Origin: Anastatus disparis
Lineage: Eukaryota > Arthropoda > Insecta > Hymenoptera > Eupelmidae
NCBI GenBank assembly: GCA_017163975.1
Contig: JAFFSR010000278.1
Location: forward strand, 744,001-808,000
Length of the DNA: 64,000 nucleotides
Direction: 5' to 3'
Both the position numbers and the translations under genes were made by a program. The notes under the pieces were generated by a model. The model saw only the letters and a program-made list of their open reading frames with translations, made no database searches and was not told the origin of the DNA. Below, piece after piece: positions 55,956-64,000 of the stretch (its first letter is position 1; each line of letters begins with the position of its first letter).

Positions 55956-57195
55956 ACCGATCGTTTTCAAATTTTAAATTTAAATCTTACTATTATATAA
56001 AAGGACAGCGTTTGTTTGAATATTCTTAATTATCTCAAAAACTATTAAACCGATCGTTTTTGAATTTTAAATTTGAATTCTTTATAATGTGACGAGTGTC
56101 ATAGGCTATATAAATGACTAGCATCCCCCGTCTCGGCTTCGCCCACGCAATAGTTGGGCAGAAGTCGGTAGGTATAGAAATGGAATCTCAAAAACTGTTA
56201 TTTATTAAATCGTACTCTTACAAAACTTCAGAATACACAACATCTTTTGTTTGTGAACCATGTGATAATAGAATGAATTTTCATTTAAAATAATTTTTTT
56301 TTGTGGAAAAAATAAGCATTGAATTTTTTTTTTATTTTTCGATATATGTTCAATTTAGTACCAATAAGTCAAAAAATATATTTAAATTGACGATAAAAAT
56401 TTTTTTAGCAAATCAAAATCGTGAGGGATATTCATTAATAAATATGAATGTTCAACAATGTTAGGGAATAAGTGCAATAAAAATTTACTGCCGATAAGCT
56501 GTTCGCATTATCCTCGCGATATAAGTACTTATACTGTGCTAATCAAGTAGAGTGAGCGGCAAAACAGGTCGCCACCTATTGAGAAGTTAACGAAATGTCA
56601 CTTTTAATAAAAAAAATCGTAAGTTATTAAAATTAAAGTGACATGAAAAAAGTACAAAATAATTTAATTTTTATCTTTAAAAATGACCAAAAATGAAATC
56701 AATTGAAAAATTTTTTAAAAATAATCACATTAAAAAAAATTTTTTTTTTTCCATAATTATGTCGATTTTAGTAAACATAAACTAAAAATAACAATTAAAC
56801 CTTCAGCATTTTTTCTTGAATAAAATCGGTAAATATATATAATATTGAAAAAATATATTTTTTCCGAAAATTTGCTGAAATATTTGTTTGAAAATATCAC
56901 AGGATGATAAAATCAACGTTATTTGCGATTGTGTTACTAAATGAAAAAAAAATTTATTTGTATAAAAATGGTTAAGTTTTGTAAACATCAAATTTCTTAA
57001 AAAATTTATGAGAAATTGTATTTTGAATAAAATTAACGTGATTTGAAAGCGGGTTAAATCTTATCTTACTATTATATAAAAGGACAGCGTTTGTTTGAAT
57101 GTTCTCAATTATCTCAAAAACTACTGAACCGATCGTTTTCAAATTTTAAATTTAAATTCTTTATAATGTGACGAGTGTCATAGGCTATATAAATA
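55956..57195. repeat. Dispersed repeat present twice as a ~135-bp direct repeat
   Basis: CTTACTATTATATAAAAGGA, AACTACTGAACCGATCGTTT-type and GTGACGAGTGTCATAGGCTA occur at about 55982-56122 and again at 57061-57195. The first copy is followed by CCCCCGTCTCGGCTTCGCCC. Such text recalls Helitron-like repeats of insects, but I cannot confirm it. The ~940 bp between is AT-rich. Part of it (from about 56455) is weakly complementary to 57300-57470. Confidence 0.4.
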
Positions 57196-57457
57196 ATTAC
57201 TTTTTTAATCTATAATCGCAGTAAAATAATTATAGACTTAGATCTTAACGCGTGGGAAATAGGGACTACTTTTTTTCGGCGTTCTGCGGTCAACATGCTC
57301 TATCCTTGCTACTTTCCTTGGTTGTCCAATAGGTGGTGACCAATTTTGTCTTTTACTTTATTAAACTGGTACGGTAGAAATACTTATACACCTATGATAT
57401 TCCGTAACTTCAACACAATAAATTTTTATTGCATATTCTCTAATCACAGAGTAATAT

Positions 57458-58052
57458 TGTTACGGATTCTATATCCTATAAAATGAATAAGAATTAATAT
57501 CAGCAATATACAAAGAATGCGACGAATACACGTTCCAACAAGTAAAGACAGAAAACGCTGACCGTCATACTAACAAGTTATAACCTGCCTGGAAACGATG
57601 AAAAACGTCGAGCACCATAGAAAAAGAGCTGACCACCTAGCAACAGGTTAAGACCAGAACGGAAAGTCACTGACGAACTGATCAGCAAATTCCAATCAAT
57701 AACGAATATTCTAGAAGGATAGGCACGTGGAAACAACGAATTTGGCGAGTATAAATACAGCCGGATGCACCACGAGGTAGAGAGAGTAAGCAACCAACCT
57801 TTAGCCACGAACGACGGGAGTACGCCCGATTGAAGCAAGCAGCAAGTAACGTATTAGGCGACGAATTAATAATAGAACATATCTCTCTCGACGACAGTAT
57901 TAATAAACTTATATTCATATCATAATTACTGAGTATTTATTTAATTCTTCACGCAAACTGACTGCTTGGGTTTACCAAGATTAGTCGTGATACAAAAGAT
58001 ACCCACCATCTTATAATTAAATATAAATATACATATACGTAAAAATGTAACA
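57458..58052 (+). repeat. 5' LTR (595 bp)
   Basis: Starts TGTTACGGATTC and ends AAAATGTAACA, short inverted ends typical of LTRs. AATAAAC near 57900 may serve polyadenylation. The 3' LTR lies outside the window. Confidence 0.75.
57750..57757 (+). promoter_or_regulatory. TATA box of the LTR
   Basis: GCGAGTATAAATACAGCC lies in mid-LTR. Transcription would start about 25-30 bases downstream, near 57780. Confidence 0.6.
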
Positions 58053-58058
58053 TAAAAC

Positions 58059-58075
58059 TGGTGCAAAGTGTGGGG
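58059..58075 (+). promoter_or_regulatory. Primer-binding site
   Basis: TGGTGCAAAGTGTGGGG starts six bases after the LTR. It begins TGG as required for pairing with a tRNA CCA end. The tRNA species was not identified. Confidence 0.55.
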
Positions 58076-58412
58076 TATCACTTGTGAAGAAACTATTTTA
58101 TCTACATTGAAATCAATCGAGAGGATGTTCTACGCGTACATCGCCTTAATCACCATCATTGGGTAAGTAAAAACTTTTATTACCATATTATACGTCCTTC
58201 GAGGGGAATACGTGCCCACTGCGTGCCTTCCAACAGTTAAAATTCAATAAATTATAATTTCTATAAAATTCAAATTAAATTATTTAGTGAAAATTATACA
58301 TAATTAAAGTAACAGCAAGTGCTATAAATCATAAATATAATTACAAGTGTCTATCAATATAAAATATATACAATATAAAAATATATACGATATAAAATAT
58401 ATATATAACAAA

Positions 58413-60353
58413 ATGACACAAGACAACGACACACATAACTCTTCCGACAAAACAAAGCCAATACCAATCGCATACTCTCAAACCCCGGAAGATGAAGCAC
58501 TTATAGAACTCCGCAACGCATTATCATTAGTAGACTGTGCACTCTAAGAAAGTGACAATAAGGGATTAATGGAATCTGCACTAAAAAGATTAAATGACAT
58601 AGTGGTCAATGAAAAATGTAAAATGAACGAAGCAGAGGTATATTTCGTAAAACAGGCCCGAATATACATAACTCGCACGCTTCATGAAATAAGCAAGGCT
58701 GAAGAAAAATTAAACAAAGAAATAGCCCAAGGAGCCAGATCTAAAATACCCGCAGCAGCCAACAACGCAGCGGATCAACCAATAAACATTCCTAACACAG
58801 AAGCAGATCCCCAAATTGTAGCAATGAAAATAGCACAACAATTTTATGAATTTGAAAGAAAACACGGACTAGCCCACAGAGTGTTAATAAATTTGCCTCC
58901 AAAGGACCAAGGAGATACACCAACCATGGATGCAATGAATATGATACAAGAGCGGACCAATTATGGAAACTATTACAATCGCAGGGAAAATCAGGCCATA
59001 GGTACGAAAGATATAAACGCCTTCGCTAACAACTTTGGAGACGATGATCCTCTTGCAGGACTTAACATGTATGAAGTACCAGTGAATATACACTTCGCTA
59101 GCTCTACACCACAGCAAATGGCCACTGGAGCACCAAGAGAAATACCTAATAGCCTTTCATTATATCAAGCATTGAATACCATCCTTACCTTTGATGGCAA
59201 CTCTGATGTACTGCCTCTATTCTGCAGAGCAGTACGAGACATTGTGAGAACGTATGGGCCACAGTCAGAAAGATGGGTTCTAAACACACAAGCCACTAAA
59301 TTCAAAGGAAGAGCAGCATAAGGTTACACAACGCGGTTAACTCAATACCATACAGTAGAAGGGTTGCTGGCCGATCTAACAAAACATTATAGCTATGCTG
59401 GAGGAGCAAACATGATTTTGGCAGAAATTAAAATAATCAAACAGATGCCAGGCGAAAGCGCAGGAGACTACGGTCTACGAATGCAAACACTACACAATCA
59501 TCTCTTGAACTTCTACGACTCATGCAGAATTTTACGACCTTTCGAGGTGGAAACCTACAAGATTCAGGCAGATAAAGAAGCCTTAGAACAATTCTTGTTT
59601 GGATTAGATGGTGCTCTACAGCATCAAGTACGGTCTAAGAACCCTGTATCCTTAAGAGACGCTATACATGAGGCAATAGCATTCGAGCAACGCACAGGCG
59701 CTAGACGACTACTACCGTTATTAAATAACCAGACGGAAGTCACGGGGCAACTGACTGGCCTACTACAAGGTGTAATCAATCGATTATCAGCCATAAATCT
59801 CCCACAACAAAATAACGCCAACATAAGATTGGCACCAGCAGTTGAAGTATGCTCATACTGCCGAAAGACAGGCCATATAGAGGAACAATGCAGACGAAAA
59901 GAATATGACAGTAAGACCTGTGACTATTGTAAGAAAAAGGGCCACACTTATGCAGAATGCTATACGTTAGAAAAGGCAATAAAAGCTGGCAATATAAGTG
60001 AAGCAACCGCTACAACAACTCGCAACTCTGCGCCTTCAACTCAGGACAATCAAAATAGAAACAACTATAGGAATGAAAGCCGAAATAATGACAATAAAAG
60101 GGGCAAAAATAATCAGAATCAGGTTCGTTATCGAAATAATTCCCGCCCGCGTAATAACAATAGAAACAATAATAATTATAATAATAACCGAGGATGGAAC
60201 AACGACAGAAAGATTGATAATAACAATTCATATCAAAATCAATCATCTTCAAACTCAAATAATCAGGATTCTTTAAACTGCCAGGATGCTCGGCGCCAAG
60301 GGTCAATGGGGTCGAGCAATTTAAACAATATAATTCCCGCAAATGCACAATAA
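58413..60353 (+). pseudogene. Gag polyprotein with two in-frame stop codons
   Basis: One frame from ATG 58413 to TAA 60353 (about 646 codons) is interrupted only by TAA at 58545-58547 and TAA at 59319-59321. The capsid-like part contains GLLADLTKHYSYAGGANMIL and FLFGLDGALQHQVRSKNPVS. Two CCHC knuckles, CSYCRKTGHIEEQC (59850-59891) and CDYCKKKGHTYAEC (59919-59960), form the nucleocapsid. A long Asn/Arg-rich tail follows (RNNNRNNNNYNNNRGWNN). Gag packages the element RNA in particles. Confidence 0.85.
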
Positions 60354-60358
60354 AATTT

Positions 60359-60479
60359 ATGCAAACTGGTAGAAAACCCCCAATAGTTGAATTACGGGGA
60401 CCATTCCTAAAAACGGGAAAGGGGCGTTTTTATGTTGATACAGGAGCCGACGCATTAGTCATCAAGGAAAATGTAATAA

Positions 60480-60530
<51 letters not shown>

Positions 60531-60905
60531 CCATATAAATTAGTCGCAATAAATGGTGTCACATCGGGTGAATGCATGACGTTAGGACAGGTAAATTTAA
60601 CCCTTAACGGATTACCATGTGAAATTCAAATAGTCCCTAATGAATTCCCAATCGATACAGATGGATTAATAGGGTGGGACATAATCGACAAATATAAAGG
60701 TCGAGTAAATGCCGGTCTTAAATGGTTAAAATTAAATAATAACATAATACCATTTATTGAAGATGAATACTTTACGATAACCCCTCGCACTAGGCAAATC
60801 ATATACACGCGTGTGAAAGATGATAGTGAAGAAGTAGGCTTCGTCCCGCTCCAAGTTATAGGACCAGGTATTTTATTTGGTAATTTTGTAGCAAAAAATA
60901 ATTAA
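60359..60905 (+). pseudogene. Retropepsin with an (AT)n microsatellite in its coding sequence
   Basis: The frame from ATG 60359 has FYVDTGADALVIKENVI with the catalytic Asp codon at 60437. It then enters an (AT)n run (about 60480-60526). After the run the protein continues in the next frame: NPYKLVAINGVTSG, LTLNGLPCEIQIVP and GLIGWDIIDKY, the second half of the protease fold with the GLIGxD block. TAA at 60903-60905 is in frame with the downstream RT. The gag stop is only 5 bases before the ATG, so a shift or reinitiation would have been needed. Confidence 0.8.
60484..60526. repeat. (AT)n microsatellite inside the protease region
   Basis: A run of about 43 bases lies between the active-site half and the flap half of the protease. 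Both AT phases encode alternating Tyr and Ile without stops, so length changes shift frame without immediately ending translation. Confidence 0.85.
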
Positions 60906-62405
60906 AGGAAAGCTTATGCCCTATGCATTAATACCAATGATAATGCGGTAGCAGTAAAACCGCCTGAAGTTAAACTAGAGGCCTGTGAAGCCATGAATAG
61001 TATTAACAATGAACCTACGGAGAACATAACTGACAATAATAAAGAAATACATAACGACGGATCAATTATGAACATAGAACACGCACAAATATTACGTATA
61101 TCTAATAATGAGAAAACAGAGAGGGCCAAGAAAGTATTCGAGCAAATAGAACCGAAAACTCTCAAACATTTAAACGAAGAAGAGATAGCACATGTTAAGG
61201 AATTAATTAACGAAAAGCCGTTTTTATTTGGATTACCCGGAGAAAAGCTGAGACCAGCACACCTGGTTAAACAGAAAATTGAATTAACTACGGTTAAAGT
61301 GAAAAGATTAAGACACCCGCCAGCGATCAAGGAAGAAATGCAAAAACTTATAGAAGAACATTTGGAATCGGGAGTTATTAAACCATCGGAGAGCCCGTAT
61401 TCCTCACTTATGTGGATAGTGCCAAAACCACCAAAGAATGGGAAGAAAAGATGGCGTATGGTCACTGATTTTAGGCAACTTAATGATATAACTATAGGGA
61501 ATAGTTACCCGCTACCTATTGCTACAGATATTATTGACTCAGTCGCATCGTCAATATATATAACAGCAATTGACCTCAACGGATTCTACCAAATTCCAAT
61601 AGATGAGGAAAGCACTAAATACACTGCCTTCGCAGGGCCTTATGGTCACTATGAATACGCTCGCTTAGGAATGGGTCTTAAAAATGCACCCAGTACCTTC
61701 CAAGCTTTAATGGACCATGTAACGGCAGGTTTACAGGGACTGGAATTATACGTATATCTCGACGACATTATAGTATTTGCAAGTAATCTCAAGGAGCACG
61801 GAAAGAGATTCAGACGTCTCGTGAAAAGACTTGACGACGCTAATCTTACAATAGAACCCAGTAAATGTCAATTTCTGCAACGCGAAGCATGCTTCTTAGG
61901 ACATATAGCGGGAAACGGTCAAATAAGACCTAACCCCCGTAAAATAGAAGCAGTCCGAGACTTTCCGACCCCAACTAACAAAAAGAAGGTCAAACAATTC
62001 TTAGGCTTAGCCAGTTATTACCGTAGATTTATTAAAAATTCTGCAAAAATAGCGGTACGTCTGACTACACTTTTAAGGGTCACCACTAATTTCGTCTGGA
62101 ACGCCGAGCCGCAAAAAGCATTTGACGAACTTAAAGAAAAATTATGTAATGAACCTGTAATGTGTGCACCAGACCTAACTAAGGAATTCCTAGTAACTAC
62201 AGATGCTAGCGACTACGCCATTGGAGCAGTCCTAAGCCAAGGAAAACTAGGAGAAGACAAGCCATGCGCATACGCGTCCAGATGCTTGCGAGGACCAGAA
62301 TTACGCTATTCAACGTGCGATCGAGAATTATTGGCAGTAGTTTTCGCAAAGGAACAATTCCATTGTTCCTTTCTTATATGGGAGAAAATTCACCGTTATA
62401 ACTGA
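60906..62405 (+). pseudogene. Reverse transcriptase and RNase H of the Gypsy element
   Basis: In frame with the second protease half. From M60993: HLESGVIKPSESPYSS (start of RT), RMVTDFRQLND, AIDLNGFYQIPI with catalytic Asp, and YVYLDDIIVFASN with YLDD codons at 61755-61766 (residue 255). Then come FLGHIAGNGQIRPNPRK and FLGLASYYRRFI. RNase H starts FLVTTDASDYAIGAVL (Asp near residue 404) and includes YSTCDRELLAVVFAKEQF. The frame shifts near 62370, where the sequence should continue into FLYGRKF-like text, now in the next frame. Confidence 0.9.
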
Positions 62406-63213
62406 TCACGAACCATTAAAGCATTTCCTCAAATCTAAGAAACCAGACTTACGTTTCAACAGATTAAAAGCACAACTAAGAGGTTACGATTTTGAAATCA
62501 TCTACCGACCTGGACCAAGAAATACTAATGCTGACGCCCTCTCACGAAATCCTATATTACGAGAAGGAGAGGAGGATCCTGATAAACCTAGGGTAGAACT
62601 GTACGAGTTGGCAGATAAACAAGAAAAAGAGGACGAAAATAATGAACAGCCTCAGTAAGCCAAGGTACTACTGTATAATCTCAGACCTCGAGAAAACAAA
62701 AGACAACGAGATGAATCTGCAATTAACACATCTGATAATCCTATAGAACGCAAGAAACCGGCTTTAAAAATAGACTCAGATTCAGACGGAGAAGATGACA
62801 ATATGACAAGAGAACTTAAGAAAAGAAAATATATCAAGCAATCAGACACGAGAACTGGAAATAAATATCCTATATGTGCAGAACTACCAACAGATATAGA
62901 TGTAACAGACCCTATCATAAGCCAAGGCAAAACGGACCTACAACTACCTTATAAACGCAAAAGTACTAATATGCGAAGAGAGGTCCAGGCCGCTAGTACC
63001 CCCAGAGCATCTGTTCCATTACCCACAGCTGAAAACCCCAAAGACCCTGTGCGTAGACATACCTTACATACTAACAAAACCCTATTCGGCAACACACCTC
63101 TTAATAGTGATGACGAAAGCGACAACAACGACTTAGACGATATAGTCGAGCCTGAAAAATCAATCGAACATGATATATCAGTCGCAAAAGATACATTTCC
63201 TGAAAAGGGTTGA
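62380..63213 (+). pseudogene. RNase H end, connection domain and acidic tail region
   Basis: The next frame reads GRKFTVITDHEPLKHFLK and YRPGPRNTNADALSRNP, closing RNase H. It passes an in-frame TAA near 62656, then encodes a long polar segment: NLRPRENKRQRDESAI, KIDSDSDGEDDN, KRKYIKQSDTRTGNKYP and PLNSDDESDNNDLDDIVEPE. Integrase zinc-finger motifs (HHCC), which normally follow RNase H in Gypsy, are not seen. The region looks like an inserted disordered linker. It ends with a frameshift at about 63205-63213. Confidence 0.7.
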
Positions 63214-64000
63214 AAACAATAATGAAAACAAATCTATAGGTATAAACACAGCCAACAACATTGAAAATGAGGCAATAGAAACAACGGTCGGTAAAATACG
63301 AGAAGTACTACATAGCCAAAAATTAAAAGGAAAGGCCAAATTTGTAGTTCATATAGAAGAAAAAGAGGATAAGGGTCGCTCAGGATTACATATTGACATC
63401 TGGGAATGAGACGATAATAATAGTCCTCAACCATCGGAAAAATCTACAGGGCATATGACACCACCTACATTAAGTGATATTGATCATATAGAACCAATAT
63501 TAACAGAATCATTAAATACAACTGGAGAAAACACAAGGGATAACCAACGAAATTATGGCTCTAGACCTGAGTTATACCGTTTAGTACCTGAATCGAACAC
63601 GTACACACCGATGAATTCTATTGACGCGCCACAACCACCACACCCATTTGTCACGCAGCGCAAAGATATACAGAAGGAAATATCTTTAACTTCCTTAGAA
63701 AATAGTCAACCTAGAATGGAAACCACAGAGCCTATAGAACCAGCAAACAACGAGCAATTGACGGGAACTAACGAACAACAATTTCATGAAAACCCAACTA
63801 TAAACGATGAAATAAGGCGGTATTATGTTTATACAGAAAATAATCAATGTGCGCAACCTGACGTCACATTGAGACATGATAAAGATATCCCCCATTATCC
63901 ACCAGGAAACTGTTTTTTCTTCTCTACAATAAAGATCCTTAAATTACAATTAACGCCTAGACAAATAAGAGATAGGTTATTAGATAGTGCACATCTCAAG
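63214..64000 (+). pseudogene. Acidic linker leading into an OTU-like cysteine protease motif (partial)
   Basis: The frame continuing from about 63200 passes a TGA at 63407-63409. It then stays open to the window end (SEKSTGHMTPPTLSDIDHIE, PELYRLVPESNTYTP, NDEIRRYYVYTENNQ). The last ~35 residues, IPHYPPGNCFFFSTIKILKL then TPRQIRDRLLDSAHL, match the start of the OTU fold. There GNC[LF][FY].S carries the catalytic Cys (codon 63911-63913) and is followed by a helix with LR/IR. The catalytic His would lie beyond the window. OTU proteases cleave ubiquitin or polyproteins. Assignment is from motif only. Confidence 0.45.

Larger units (their letters stand above)
57458..64000 (+). mobile_element. Gypsy-type LTR retrotransposon, 5' part (continues beyond the window)
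   Basis: 5' LTR, primer site, gag with two zinc knuckles, retropepsin, RT with YLDD and RNase H follow in the usual order. Instead of integrase directly after RNase H there is a ~1.4-kb acidic, low-complexity coding region and an OTU-like motif at the window end. It has fewer lesions than the other elements: two stops in gag, a microsatellite shift in the protease, one stop before RT and shifts near 62370 and 63210. It is the best-preserved element here. Confidence 0.85.

Noticed and set aside
1..64000. Long palindromes as assembly artefacts (chimeric or inverted-read joins)
   Set aside because: The arms differ by substitutions, microsatellite lengths and independent insertions with proper target duplications, so they are real diverged sequences. 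Individual joins still deserve long-read confirmation.

Overview
The window is AT-rich animal DNA made almost entirely of transposable elements. No convincing host gene, rRNA or canonical tRNA is visible. APE-type LINEs, Gypsy-type LTR retrotransposons, TTAA-flanked MITEs, Maverick/Polinton-like gene remnants and long (AT)n tracts fit an arthropod. A hymenopteran insect (ant or wasp) is my best guess from protein flavour alone, and species cannot be set.

Layout. 1-6.2 kb: a palindrome, two Maverick/Polinton-like gene remnants, two TTAA-flanked MITEs and a degenerate satellite with a period near 365 bp. 6.2-22.5 kb: one large palindromic element whose arms were split by three later insertions. 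These are a Gypsy-like LTR element with most of pol deleted (6882-14840), a fold-back DNA transposon carrying a conserved CYLC-type protein (15876-18686), and a 3.2-kb fold-back with no target duplication (18787-22030). 22.5-30.4 kb: further palindromes, satellite in reverse orientation, and a three-level nest of palindromes (27632-30443). 30.4-37.3 kb: the satellite in plus orientation, split by a minus-strand LINE with a clean 7-bp target duplication, which is itself hit by a palindromic MITE.

37.3-52.2 kb: a MITE, a decayed transposon gene cluster (MULE-like and protease-like pieces), then a Gypsy relic (40.7-52.2 kb) interrupted by a second, minus-strand Gypsy relic and by a plus-strand LINE. 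52.9-56.0 kb: another LINE, truncated in its RT domain. 57.46-64.0 kb: the 5' part of a better-preserved Gypsy element (LTR, PBS, gag, protease, RT, RNase H). It continues into a long acidic region and the start of what looks like an OTU-type cysteine protease module, cut by the window end.

The recurring theme is nesting. Because many elements are palindromes, each arm records the empty site of insertions in the other arm. This allows target duplications (TAA, TA, TTAA, or none) to be read from a single sequence. The most promising candidates for something new are the fold-back transposon with the CYLC protein and its relatives, and the Gypsy element with the putative OTU module.
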